NCBI GenBank assembly: GCA_944324645.1
Contig: CALUXB010000001.1
Location: 124,001 to 188,000 of the forward strand
DNA length: 64,000 nt
Direction: 5' to 3'
From: an uncultured Elusimicrobiales bacterium
GTDB taxonomy: Bacteria; Elusimicrobiota; Elusimicrobia; Elusimicrobiales; Elusimicrobiaceae
Shown: positions 15,183 through 23,768 of the stretch, one piece after another
How positions within the stretch are numbered: position 1 is the stretch's first letter
Layout of the letters: each line of letters begins with the position of its first letter
Made by a program: the position numbers and the translations under genes
The notes under the pieces: model-generated
Databases searched by the model: none
The model's input: the letters and a program-made list of their open reading frames with translations, nothing else
What the model was told of the DNA's origin: nothing

Positions 15183-17055
15183 TACGATTGAAAAGATTGC
15201 CAAAGATTACAACGACGCTTATAAAAAAGTCACCGGCCGCGTTACCATTTGCGGCGGTACGGGCTGTATTGCCGGCGGCAGTATGAAGGTGTATGATGCT
15301 TTCCAGAAAGAACTGGAAAAACGCAAAATCGGCTATTGCCTCAATATTACCAAAGGCTGCCACGAAAACTATATCAGTATGAGCGGCTGCCGCGGCTTCT
15401 GCGCCGCCGGGCCGCTGGTGAGCGTCAACGACATTTTCTACACACACGTGAAGCCCGAAGATGTGCCGGAAATCGTGGAAAAAACGATTATGAAAGGCGA
15501 AGTAGTGGACCGCCTGCTTTTTGTGGACCCTAACTCCCATAAACATTGCAAAACGACTGCGGAAATTCCGTTCTATTCCAAACAGGAACGCATTTTGCTG
15601 CACGACTGCGGACGCATTAACCCCGAAGACATCAACGAATATATCGCCCACGGCGGCTATGCTCAGGCCAAACGCGCCTATACGCAAATGACCGACGAAG
15701 AAGTATGCAAAGAAATTATGGAGTCGGGCCTGCGCGGGCGCGGCGGCGGCGGGTTCCCCACCGGCAAAAAGTGGGATTTGACCCGTATTGAAAAAGGACC
15801 CAAAAAATACGTCATCTGCAACGCCGACGAGGGCGACCCCGGCGCCTTTATGGACCGCAGCGTTATGGAAGGCAACCCCAATGCGGTATTAGAAGGAATG
15901 ATGATTGCCGCGCGTGCCATCGGCGCCGATGAAGGCTATGTGTATGTGCGTATGGAATACCCGCTGGCGGTGCAGCGTATGCGCACGGCCATTAAGCAGG
16001 CCGAAGAGCTGGGCCTGCTGGGCAAAAACATTTTTGGCTCTGGCAAAGATTTTGACATTCACGTTATGGAAGGCGCCGGCGCTTTCGTGTGTGGAGAAGA
16101 AACGGCGCTGATTGCCTCGGTGGAAGGCAAACGCGGTATGCCTAACGTCAAACCGCCCTTCCCCAGCCAAAAAGGATTGTTTGGCAAGCCGACGGTGATT
16201 AACAACGTGGAAACCTTGGCTACCGTTCCCAAAATTATGGAAATGGGCGCCAAAGAATTTAAGAAAATCGGCACCTTGACCAGCCCCGGCACCAAAACAT
16301 TTGCCGTAACGGGACATATTGCCAACACCGGATTGGTGGAAGTGCCTATGGGCACCACGCTGCGCCAAGTGATTGACGATGTAGCCGGTGGCACCACCAA
16401 CGATGACGGCACCGTCAATAAAGCCGCGTTTAAGGCGGCGCAAATCGGCGGGCCGTCCGGCGGGTGCTTGACCAAAGAACACTTGGATTTGCCGCTGGAC
16501 TTTGACTCCCTTAAAGGCGCGGGCGCTATGGTGGGCTCCGGCGGGTTGGTCGTGATGAACGACAAAACCTGTATGGTCAACGTGGCGCGCTTTTTCTTGG
16601 AATTTACGCAGCGCGAATCCTGCGGCAAATGCGTGCCCTGCCGCGAAGGAACCGAGCAGATGCTGACGATGCTTAACGACATTGTGGAAGGCCGCGCTAC
16701 TTTAAAGACGCTGGAAAACCTGGAAGACCTGGCCAAAGCGGTGCAAAAAGCCTCGCTGTGCGCGCTGGGCAAAACAGCGCCCAACCCAGTGCTTTCCACG
16801 ATGAAACATTTCCGCGACGAATACCTGGCCCACGTGGTGGAAAAACGTTGCCCCGCCGGGGTGTGTAAAGCGCTGGCGCGCTTTGAAATCGTGGCCGACA
16901 AATGCAAAGGCTGCGGTATGTGCAAACGCGCCTGCCCGGTGCAGGCCATTACGGGTGAGGTGGGCAAACCCCATCACATTGACCCCAAGAAGTGCATTAA
17001 ATGCGGCGGCTGCAAGAGCACCTGCAAATTCGGCGCCGTGATTACCGGCGCATAA
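15175..17055 (+). CDS. hydB: NAD-dependent [FeFe]-hydrogenase subunit HydB (NuoF-like)
   Basis: A 626-residue flavoprotein. In order: a thioredoxin-like [2Fe-2S] domain (CGGTGCIAGG and later Cys), the NuoF core with RGRGGGGFPTGKKW (NADH/FMN site), CGKCVPCREG ([4Fe-4S]), and a C-terminal ferredoxin domain with CKGCGMCKRACP and CIKCGGCKSTC. HydB oxidises or reduces NAD(H) and is the proposed site of electron bifurcation with ferredoxin in HydABC enzymes. The start ATG 15175 lies inside the end of hydC. All expected cofactor motifs are present. Confidence 0.95.
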   Translation: MPNTIEKIAKDYNDAYKKVTGRVTICGGTGCIAGGSMKVYDAFQKELEKRKIGYCLNITKGCHENYISMSGCRGFCAAGPLVSVNDIFYTHVKPEDVPEIVEKTIMKGEVVDRLLFVDPNSHKHCKTTAEIPFYSKQERILLHDCGRINPEDINEYIAHGGYAQAKRAYTQMTDEEVCKEIMESGLRGRGGGGFPTGKKWDLTRIEKGPKKYVICNADEGDPGAFMDRSVMEGNPNAVLEGMMIAARAIGADEGYVYVRMEYPLAVQRMRTAIKQAEELGLLGKNIFGSGKDFDIHVMEGAGAFVCGEETALIASVEGKRGMPNVKPPFPSQKGLFGKPTVINNVETLATVPKIMEMGAKEFKKIGTLTSPGTKTFAVTGHIANTGLVEVPMGTTLRQVIDDVAGGTTNDDGTVNKAAFKAAQIGGPSGGCLTKEHLDLPLDFDSLKGAGAMVGSGGLVVMNDKTCMVNVARFFLEFTQRESCGKCVPCREGTEQMLTMLNDIVEGRATLKTLENLEDLAKAVQKASLCALGKTAPNPVLSTMKHFRDEYLAHVVEKRCPAGVCKALARFEIVADKCKGCGMCKRACPVQAITGEVGKPHHIDPKKCIKCGGCKSTCKFGAVITGA

Positions 17056-17071
17056 GGCCAGGAGCAACCCT

Positions 17072-18805
17072 ATGGAAAATAAAGAACAAGGTTTTGTAAC
17101 TATTGAAGGAAAAAGAGTCCCCATACAAGGGGAAAAGAACCTGCTGGAGCTAATCCGCAAGGCGGGTTTTAACATTGTTACTTTCTGTTACCATCCGGAA
17201 TTAGCCGTGTATGGAGCCTGCCGCCTGTGCCTGGTAGAAATTGAAGGAATGGGCATTTTGGCTTCTTGTACGGTAACGCCTAAAGACGGTATGAAAGTGC
17301 GCGTCAACAGCGACGAAATCCGCAAACTGCGCCGCATTAACCTGGAACTGTTGCTCTCTTCGGGCAATCACGACTGCACGCTTTGCAGCAAATCCAACAA
17401 CTGCAAACTCCAGAAGCTGGCTAAAGATATGGACGTAACGGAAATCCGCTTTAAGTCCAAAAAATTAGACAGCCACAAAGACGCCACCTCCCCCGCTTTG
17501 GTGCGCGACCACAGCAAATGCATTCTCTGCGGCAACTGTGTACGTATCTGCAACGAAGTGCAGGGCATTGGCGCGATTGATTTTGCCTTCCGCGGGTTTA
17601 AATCCAAAATCGCCACCGCTTTTAACAAAGAACTGGGCGAAAGCCACGAGTGCGTGTCCTGCGGGCAGTGCGCCCGCGTGTGCCCCACGGGGGCTTTGAT
17701 GCCGAACTCTTCTGAAATTGAAGAGGTGTTCAAAGCCATCAATAACCCCAACAAAAAAGTGGCCGTGCACATCGCGCCTGCGGTGCGTGTGGGATTGGGT
17801 GAAATCTTCGGCCTGCCGGCCGGAGAGCCGATAGACGGCAAAATCGCCACCGCTTTGCGTATGTTGGGCTTTGATTATGTCTATGATACGGCTTTTGCGG
17901 CGGACTTGACGATTGTGGAAGAAGCGACGGAATTTTTGAACCGCTTTAAAAAAGGCACCAACCTGCCGCAGCTGACCAGCTGTTGCCCGGCGTGGGTCAA
18001 TTATGTGGAAAAATTCGCTCCCGAATTTATCCCTAATTTGTCCACCGCCCGTTCCCCTATGCAGATGATGGGGCCCATCCTCAAAGCCGACTTTGAAGAA
18101 AAGGGCGGCAAACGCGAAGACTTGGTGGTGGTGGCGGTTATGCCCTGCTCTGCCAAAAAAGCCGAAGCCAAACGCGGTGAATTTTACGTTGACGGCAACC
18201 CGGACACGGACTATGTAGTCACCACCGTAGGTTTGGCGCGTATGATTAAAGAGGCGGGCATTGACTTTGTGAATCTGGAAAATGAATGGTTTGATATGCC
18301 CTTTGGCACCAAAACCGGCGCGGGCGTGATTTTCGGCGCGTCCGGCGGCGTGATGGAAGCGGCCCTGCGCTATGCGGTAGCGGAGCTGGACCCGGAGAAT
18401 GCACGCAGCGTCAAATTCTCCAGCCTGCGCGAAAGCAGCGTGTTCAAAGAAAAAACCGTCACGATTGGAGACGCTACTATCCGCGTGGCCGTAGTCAGCG
18501 GGCTTAAAAACGCGCGTAAGCTTTTAGACGACATCAAAGCTGGCAAGAAACATTACGACTTTATTGAAGTAATGTCCTGCCAAGGCGGGTGCGTGGCCGG
18601 CGCGGGCCAGCCGCAGTTTGAGGGCTGGGCTTTGCGCAAGACGCGCGCCGAAGGCTTGTATAAAGAAGATACGGAGCTGGCTTATAAGTCGCAGGACAAT
18701 AGCGGCGTGCAGGCACTGTATGGGCGGATTTTAGACAAAATCGGCGGCCCGGTGGCGCACAAGCTGCTGCATACACATTACAAGTCTAAAAAGTACCAGG
18801 ATTAA
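17072..18805 (+). CDS. hydA: [FeFe]-hydrogenase catalytic subunit HydA
   Basis: A 577-residue catalytic subunit. The N-terminal [2Fe-2S] domain (CYHPELAVYGACRLC) is followed by a His-ligated cluster motif (HDCTLCSKSNNC), two [4Fe-4S] motifs (CILCGNCVRIC, CVSCGQCARVCP) and the H-cluster. L1 is TSCCPAW, L2 is MPCSAKKAE, and L3 is MSCQGGCVAGAGQP instead of the common MACPGGCxxGGGQP. The Cys ligands are all present. With HydB and HydC it should produce H2 from NADH and reduced ferredoxin, or the reverse. No maturase gene (hydE, F, G) is in the window. A strong terminator follows. Confidence 0.95.
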   Translation: MENKEQGFVTIEGKRVPIQGEKNLLELIRKAGFNIVTFCYHPELAVYGACRLCLVEIEGMGILASCTVTPKDGMKVRVNSDEIRKLRRINLELLLSSGNHDCTLCSKSNNCKLQKLAKDMDVTEIRFKSKKLDSHKDATSPALVRDHSKCILCGNCVRICNEVQGIGAIDFAFRGFKSKIATAFNKELGESHECVSCGQCARVCPTGALMPNSSEIEEVFKAINNPNKKVAVHIAPAVRVGLGEIFGLPAGEPIDGKIATALRMLGFDYVYDTAFAADLTIVEEATEFLNRFKKGTNLPQLTSCCPAWVNYVEKFAPEFIPNLSTARSPMQMMGPILKADFEEKGGKREDLVVVAVMPCSAKKAEAKRGEFYVDGNPDTDYVVTTVGLARMIKEAGIDFVNLENEWFDMPFGTKTGAGVIFGASGGVMEAALRYAVAELDPENARSVKFSSLRESSVFKEKTVTIGDATIRVAVVSGLKNARKLLDDIKAGKKHYDFIEVMSCQGGCVAGAGQPQFEGWALRKTRAEGLYKEDTELAYKSQDNSGVQALYGRILDKIGGPVAHKLLHTHYKSKKYQD

Positions 18806-18820
18806 CAAAATTGTTATTAG

Positions 18821-18854
18821 AAAACACCCCGCCTATGCAGGCGGGGTGTTTTTT
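18821..18854 (+). terminator. intrinsic terminator of hydCBA
   Basis: AAAACACCCCGCC and GGCGGGGTGTTTT form a 13-bp stem around TATGCA, with a T run. It lies 15 bases after the hydA stop. Confidence 0.95.
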
Positions 18855-18880
18855 GACTTTTTGGTCAAAAAAAGTACAAT
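18853..18880 (+). promoter_or_regulatory. promoter of the Cys-rich prepilin
   Basis: TTGACT (18853-18858), 16 bases, TACAAT (18875-18880). The -35 abuts the hyd terminator T run. A second hexamer TATAAT at 18903-18908 has no matching -35. The gene follows with GGAGG before ATG 18929. Confidence 0.6.
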
Positions 18881-18928
18881 ACATCATAGGGGTTTTTCCT
18901 TATATAATCCGTTTTTACCGGAGGCCAT

Positions 18929-20314
18929 ATGAAATTATTTAAAAAAACAAAAGCTTTTACCTTAACAGAATTATTGGTAGTAGTCATTGTGCTGGGTGTT
19001 TTGGCAGCAGTGGCTGTGCCAAAATTCTCGCGCGTATTAGAAACGCGCCGTACAACGGAAGCAGAGAATATGCTTTCTGCTGTGCGTATGGAGCAAGAGA
19101 AGCGTTGTTCTTTGGGTAAGAACTATACTGGGGATTTTGGCAAAATGTCCACGGTGGCTTATGCTCAAACCAGCTATTCACAAGGAGAAACTACTAATTA
19201 TACTTATACATTAACTTCTACAGGGGTGGAAGCTGCTCGGCGTGCCCAAGACTATATTTTGAAAATCCCCTCTTATCAAACAGGAGAAATTTGCTGTGAA
19301 GGGGAATATTGTAATAGTTTGAACAAAAATTATCCCTCTTGTACGGATCTTTCTTTGCCTGCGGAAGATGAATGTTCTTCTAGCGATGTAGTGCCGGTTG
19401 TTCCGCCGGATCCGTGTGAGATAAATCCTAATACCTGTGAATGTTCTACCTATGCAGAAAGCCACCCTTGCGAATGTGATGCTTCCTATGCAGAAAATCA
19501 TCCGTGTCAGTGTGATGCTTCGTATGCAGAAGATAATCCTTGCGAATGTGATAGTTCTTATTCATCAGCAAATCCCTGTGAGTGTGACCCGGATGGAGAT
19601 GCCTGCCAATCGTTGTCTCCCTGCGAAAGAGAAGACACTAAAAACACGTGTGAGTGTGAAGATTATGCTAAGTATCATAAATGCGAATGCTCTCCGTCCG
19701 CTAAAAACTGTTGTACATATTACGATATCCCGGAGATTATGATTTATAATCCCCAAACAGGTAAGTGTTCCTGTCCCTCGGGTTCTACTTTAAAAGATTA
19801 CGGGGACTATGCAGAGTGTCTTTGCGGCTCAGGGAGTGAAACCGGGTCCGAATATTGTTGTGAGGATAGGGGATATTCTTGGCAAAATGGCGTTTGCAAG
19901 AGCGAATGCAATAAAGCGAAGTTTGGAAATCCTTCGTTTGTTTCTTATGGGGGAAACAACTCCAGTAGCGGAAGTAATGGATTCTATACGATGGGAGGTA
20001 ACTATGCCTGCGATGAATATCCTTCTTCTTCTGGAGGTGGACAAACTTGGGCTCAATTAAGATCTTCTTACTCTGTGTGTACGGATGAAGGATCTTTTTC
20101 AGGTTTTCCTGTCAGCGGGGAACGTGCCGGATTGACTTGTTCTAATTATGCCGGTTCTAAAACGAGAGACTTCTCTTGTGCTTATAGGGTCACTTATTAT
20201 GGGACGAACTATTCAGATTGTGCAATGGGTGTGATGAGTTGCAAAGTAGAATCTGTTACTACTTGGTATTGCCCTATAGGCAAATGTTCGTATAAAGAAA
20301 ATAAGTGTTTGTAA
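18929..20314 (+). CDS. large prepilin with cysteine-rich tandem-repeat region
   Basis: A 461-residue protein. The N-terminus is a prepilin signal, KKTKA-FTLTELLVVVI, with Ala rather than Gly before the cleavage site. A pilin-like head follows to about residue 120. Then comes a Cys-rich region with four 12-residue repeats of the type CECDASYAENHP (about 170-218), further CEC and CC motifs, and a Ser/Gly/Tyr-rich C-terminal domain with paired Cys. About 40 Cys in total point to extracellular disulfides, as in adhesive or capping pilin subunits. GGAGG supports the start. It is about three times as long as the other pilins here. The function of the repeat domain is unknown. Confidence 0.85.
   Translation: MKLFKKTKAFTLTELLVVVIVLGVLAAVAVPKFSRVLETRRTTEAENMLSAVRMEQEKRCSLGKNYTGDFGKMSTVAYAQTSYSQGETTNYTYTLTSTGVEAARRAQDYILKIPSYQTGEICCEGEYCNSLNKNYPSCTDLSLPAEDECSSSDVVPVVPPDPCEINPNTCECSTYAESHPCECDASYAENHPCQCDASYAEDNPCECDSSYSSANPCECDPDGDACQSLSPCEREDTKNTCECEDYAKYHKCECSPSAKNCCTYYDIPEIMIYNPQTGKCSCPSGSTLKDYGDYAECLCGSGSETGSEYCCEDRGYSWQNGVCKSECNKAKFGNPSFVSYGGNNSSSGSNGFYTMGGNYACDEYPSSSGGGQTWAQLRSSYSVCTDEGSFSGFPVSGERAGLTCSNYAGSKTRDFSCAYRVTYYGTNYSDCAMGVMSCKVESVTTWYCPIGKCSYKENKCL
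19436..19588 (+). repeat. 36-bp tandem repeats in the Cys-rich prepilin
   Basis: Four consecutive 36-base units encode C-E/Q-C-D-A-S-Y-A-E-x-x-P. The spacing TGTGATGCTTC(C/G)TATGCAGAA recurs with few changes. A changing number of units between strains would be expected. Confidence 0.8.
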
Positions 20315-20329
20315 AAAAATAAAAGAGCG

Positions 20330-20357
20330 CCCGGGTCCGTTAGGACCCGGGTTTTTT
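20330..20357 (+). terminator. intrinsic terminator
   Basis: CCCGGGTCC, loop GTTA, GGACCCGGG, then six T residues, 15 bases after the Cys-rich prepilin stop. Confidence 0.95.
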
Positions 20358-20386
20358 GTGGCATTTTAGCAGTTGGGCAGAATTTA

Positions 20387-20401
20387 TACAATATAATTAT
20401 G
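20387..20401 (+). promoter_or_regulatory. -10-like TACAAT six bases before ATG
   Basis: TACAAT (20387-20392), ATAATT, ATG at 20399. No Shine-Dalgarno; predicted leaderless start of the EamA gene. Confidence 0.5.
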
Positions 20402-21352
20402 CTTGCTTTAAAAGGTTTTTTATGCGGGGTAATCTCTTCTGCTACATTTGGTCTTATCCCGTTATTTGCCTTGCCTTTGATGGAAAAGGGGATGATATTC
20501 CCCGCTGTTCTTTTTTACCGCTTCGCCATTGCTTCCTTAATGCTTGCGGGGGTGTTGCTGTGGACGCGGCAGACCTTGCGTGTGACGCGTCGTGAATTGC
20601 TGAGCCTGGCCGGGCTTAGCCTGTTTTATGACGGATCTGCCATTTTTTTGTTCTGGTCCTATCGATATCTTTCCAGCGGAGTGGCCACCACCATTAATTT
20701 TTTGTATCCGGTTTTTGTAATGCTTATGATGGTTTTTTGGTTTAAGGAGAAAACATCCTTGTGGACTTTTGTGGCACTTGTTTTGGCATTTTGCGGTGTG
20801 GCGATTCTGTCTTTGCACGGAGAGGGTATCGGAGGGGCGCCGAGCTTGCTGGGTGTCGGGATTGATTTGACTTCGGCCCTTTCTTATGCTTTCTATATTG
20901 TTTGCGTCAATCATTGTTGTGTAAAAAATATGGGCTTGTTAAAACTAAATTTTTATATTTTTCTGTTTGCGGCTTTAGGTATGTTGGGACTGACGTTGGC
21001 AACGGGGCAATTTCAGCGGGTGCCCAACTGGCAGAGTGATGTGAACCTCACCTTGCTGGCCTTGGTGTGCACCGTAATGTCCAATATGACGCTGGTGTAT
21101 GCGGTGCAACGCCTGGGCTCTACGCTGACATCCGTGTTAGGGGCGATGGAGTCCGTCACCGCCGTTTCGGTGGGTGTGTGGGTGTTTGGCGAAAAATTTA
21201 CTTCTTCTGTGGCGGCTGGGGTGGCGGTAATTATTCTTTCTGTATTGGTGGTTATACTGGCGCCGTATTTAACGCCGTTTTTCCGCCGGTTTAAGTATTA
21301 TTATATAACCGAAGTATTGGGTCGGCACAAAGGGCTTAAAGCCCCCCGCTGA
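20399..21352 (+). CDS. EamA/DMT-superfamily transporter
   Basis: A 317-residue membrane protein with ten predicted helices in two EamA repeats. The first repeat has YRYLSSGVATTINFLYPVFV and FKEKTSLW; the second has YAVQRLGSTLTSVLGAMESV and VFGEKF, the usual E-K motif at the end of each half. The family exports or imports metabolites such as amino acids or nucleotide-related compounds; the substrate cannot be told from sequence. A short charged C-terminal tail extends beyond helix 10. It is a single-gene unit between a terminator and the next gene's Shine-Dalgarno. Confidence 0.88.
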   Translation: MLALKGFLCGVISSATFGLIPLFALPLMEKGMIFPAVLFYRFAIASLMLAGVLLWTRQTLRVTRRELLSLAGLSLFYDGSAIFLFWSYRYLSSGVATTINFLYPVFVMLMMVFWFKEKTSLWTFVALVLAFCGVAILSLHGEGIGGAPSLLGVGIDLTSALSYAFYIVCVNHCCVKNMGLLKLNFYIFLFAALGMLGLTLATGQFQRVPNWQSDVNLTLLALVCTVMSNMTLVYAVQRLGSTLTSVLGAMESVTAVSVGVWVFGEKFTSSVAAGVAVIILSVLVVILAPYLTPFFRRFKYYYITEVLGRHKGLKAPR

Positions 21353-21412
21353 AAAGGCTGGGGAAATGCGGTTTCTTTTGATACAATATAGAAAACTTTA
21401 CAGAGGAGCCTT

Positions 21413-21838
21413 ATGAATAAATCTGGGATTTTGCATAAGCTGATGCTGATTTTGATTTTGCTGGCGGGCTTTGGGGTGGCGCTGGTATGGCCGACGGTGC
21501 AAAAAAAGCTGGACATACATTATGCACGCCAGGCGGCGCAAATAGGCCGCCAATTGGCCCAGGCGGAGCAAACATTTTTTGAAAGAAATGGTTTTTATAC
21601 GGCAGATTTTACGCAATTGGGGCTGGAGCTTGCTTGCCCCAGCACTATACAAGAGGGCCAAAGCGTATTAAGCTGCCCGCATTACGATTTTGTATTGGAA
21701 CAGGCCGATACAATCCGCGTTAGTAATACCAAATATCCCAAATGGTTCACGGTTTCTTTGCAGGACGGAAGTATAAGCTGCGGCCATCAAGAGGGTTCTT
21801 TAGCGGGTGCGCGGATTTGTTCGCAGGTAGATTTATAA
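21413..21838 (+). CDS. pilin-like membrane-anchored protein without canonical prepilin site
   Basis: A 141-residue protein with one N-terminal membrane helix (LMLILILLAGFGVALVW) but no FTLIE motif. The following stretch, ARQAAQIGRQLAQAEQTFFERNGFYTADFTQLGLEL, matches in layout the pilin head of this window (RQAQDRYYMANGKYAIDFSELDIAL in the 9807 prepilin). Four Cys are in the C-terminal half. I infer a pilin-fold protein that is either processed differently or permanently anchored. AGAGGAG supports the start. It stands at the head of the lipoprotein cluster, 22 bases before the LpoB-like gene, and may be cotranscribed with it. Confidence 0.6.
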   Translation: MNKSGILHKLMLILILLAGFGVALVWPTVQKKLDIHYARQAAQIGRQLAQAEQTFFERNGFYTADFTQLGLELACPSTIQEGQSVLSCPHYDFVLEQADTIRVSNTKYPKWFTVSLQDGSISCGHQEGSLAGARICSQVDL

Positions 21839-21860
21839 ATCTGGCAGAAAGGAGAAAAGT

Positions 21861-22460
21861 ATGAAAAAACTTTATTTGGGGCTTTTGCTGTTGCCGTTTT
21901 TATTTGCGTGCGGCACCAAAGTGGAGCGTATGGACACGCACGAAATAAAGGACGTCAGCGGTCGTTGGAATGACACCGATTCGCAAATGGTAGCCCAAGA
22001 AATGATTAACGATTGCTTAAATTCCGGCTGGTACAGCAAGGCCACCGCACGCCTGGGCAAAGAACCTACGGTCATTGTGGGCAGCGTCACTAATGACAGT
22101 ATGGAACATATCAACACCGGCGCTTTTGTAGAAGAAATGCAGCGCGCGCTGATTAACTCCGGCAAAGTCAGCTTTGTAGCCAGCCAAAGCGAGCGCGGCG
22201 AAGTGCGCCAAGAACGTTTGGAGCAAGATGAATTTGCCTCTGAAGAAACCCGCAAGTCGTTTGGCCGGGAAGTGGGGGCGGATTATATGCTTTCGGGTAC
22301 GCTCAACTCTATTGTGGACTCCCAGAGCAAACAGGCCGTGGTATTTTATCAGGTCAATATGAAGTTGATTGATATTGAAACCAACCAAATTGTGTGGAAC
22401 GGTCAAAAGCAAATTAAAAAATACGTAAAAAGAAGCAAAGTAAGCTGGCAACTTTTATGA
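21861..22460 (+). CDS. LpoB-like penicillin-binding-protein activator lipoprotein
   Basis: A 199-residue lipoprotein. The signal ends LLLPFLFAC-G, with the lipidated Cys. The mature part has the LpoB-like fold hints: VIVGSVTNDSMEHINTGAF, then MQRALINSGKVSFV and GADYMLSGTLNSI, ending in VNMKLIDIETNQIVW. In Proteobacteria LpoB is anchored in the outer membrane and activates PBP1b through the periplasm. AAGGAG supports the start. It overlaps the next gene by ATGA. The same trio with COG3014-like and LPP20-like lipoproteins is seen in other genomes, to my recollection. Confidence 0.82.
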   Translation: MKKLYLGLLLLPFLFACGTKVERMDTHEIKDVSGRWNDTDSQMVAQEMINDCLNSGWYSKATARLGKEPTVIVGSVTNDSMEHINTGAFVEEMQRALINSGKVSFVASQSERGEVRQERLEQDEFASEETRKSFGREVGADYMLSGTLNSIVDSQSKQAVVFYQVNMKLIDIETNQIVWNGQKQIKKYVKRSKVSWQLL

Positions 22461-23761
22461 AGGCGCGTTGGCTTACGCTACTGACAGTGGTTTTGTGCTG
22501 CTCGGCGTGCGGCGCGCCTTCTTTGCGCCATAAAAAAGAAGTGAACAAATTGCTCGCGGCGGGAGATTTTGCCGCTGCCGAACAAAAGCTGGAAGAAGCA
22601 AAAAACAAAGAATATAAACAGCGTGATGCATTGCTGTATTATTTGGATACAGGCACCGTACTGCACGATGACTATAAACCCGCTGCCAGCGACGAGCGTT
22701 TTGCCCTGGCCCAAACGCGCATAGAAGAACTGTTCACCCAAAGCCTTACTGCCCACGCCGGGCAATATCTGATGAATGATTTAACCGTACCCTATATGCC
22801 CGCCCCGTATGAGCAGGCGCTGACTTATTATTACCGCGCGATGAATTTTTTGGACCGGGGGGATGTGCCCGGAGCATTGGTGGAGGCCAATAAAGCGGTT
22901 TTCTATTTAGACCGCCAGCGCAGCCAAGGAAACGCAGTGGCTCCGTTTGTGCAGTATTTTGCCAGTTTGGTATTTGAATCGGCCGGCAAGCGTGATGACG
23001 CGCGCATTGCGCGCACGCACGCTTGGCAGGCATATGCCCAACTAAGCGGAACGGAAGTGGACGAGACTTTTCTTTCCCCCGGTCCGTTGCCGGGCCCGCA
23101 GTGGGGGGAAGTGGTGCTGGTCCACGCAAATGGGGTTCTGCCGCTTAAAGTAAGCCAAACCATACAGGTGGCGTGGGGAGATGTGTTGTTTTGGGCGCAA
23201 ACTTTGCAGGAAGGAAAAGACGCAGACCCCGCCTTGCAAAACGCTATTATGGCCGGTTTTATGGGCAATGCCATTACGCTGGCGTATCCGGCTTTGCTGC
23301 CGCAGCCGTATCGTATTAAAACTTCCGAAGCCGTAACGGCAGACGGGCAAATTTACTCTACTTATTTGCTGGGGGATTTGGCCGGTGCAGCCCAGGCCGA
23401 GTTAGAAGAAAATAAACCGGCTGTCTTGCTTCGTATGGCTTTGCGCGCTGCCGCCAAACAGGTGGCGGCGGTACAAGCGCGGCAGGCGGTGGCCCAGGCT
23501 TCAGACAATAATTCAGCCGGGGATTTGGCCGGAATGTTTATCAGCTTATTAGGAGCTCTGACAGAAAAGGCGGATACCCGTCAGTGGTTCACGCTGCCTG
23601 CCCAGCTGCGGCTGGTGCGTTTCTATGTGCCTGCCGGGGAGCAAAATATCGTTCTGCGTTTTAAAGACGGATTTGGTAATATAATAGGAGAACACACCTT
23701 TGAAAATGTGCCGGTACGCCCCGGTGGGCGTGCGTATTTGCATTACCGTACGGCGAAGTGA
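22457..23761 (+). CDS. COG3014-like lipoprotein
   Basis: A 434-residue predicted lipoprotein with signal VVLCCSAC-G. The N-terminal half is alpha-helical with a TPR-like character (LLAAGDFAAAEQKLEEA, YYRAMNFLDRGDVPGALVEANKA). The C-terminal part is beta-rich (LRLVRFYVPAGEQNIVLRF) and ends with RAYLHYRT. The pattern fits the uncharacterised COG3014 family, which I recall adjacent to LpoB-like genes. It is coupled to the upstream gene by ATGA overlap. The role is presumably in envelope or peptidoglycan synthesis, by association only. Confidence 0.7.
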   Translation: MKARWLTLLTVVLCCSACGAPSLRHKKEVNKLLAAGDFAAAEQKLEEAKNKEYKQRDALLYYLDTGTVLHDDYKPAASDERFALAQTRIEELFTQSLTAHAGQYLMNDLTVPYMPAPYEQALTYYYRAMNFLDRGDVPGALVEANKAVFYLDRQRSQGNAVAPFVQYFASLVFESAGKRDDARIARTHAWQAYAQLSGTEVDETFLSPGPLPGPQWGEVVLVHANGVLPLKVSQTIQVAWGDVLFWAQTLQEGKDADPALQNAIMAGFMGNAITLAYPALLPQPYRIKTSEAVTADGQIYSTYLLGDLAGAAQAELEENKPAVLLRMALRAAAKQVAAVQARQAVAQASDNNSAGDLAGMFISLLGALTEKADTRQWFTLPAQLRLVRFYVPAGEQNIVLRFKDGFGNIIGEHTFENVPVRPGGRAYLHYRTAK

Positions 23762-23768
23762 GGAACCG

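Noticed and set aside
15889-16967. Long antisense frames opposite hydB
   Set aside because: They are shadows of a strongly conserved gene with biased codon use; composition and lack of start signals argue against translation.
19436-19588. 36-bp repeats of CRISPR-like unit length
   Set aside because: They are contiguous, coding, and translate to 12-residue Cys repeats inside a prepilin; no spacers and no cas genes.
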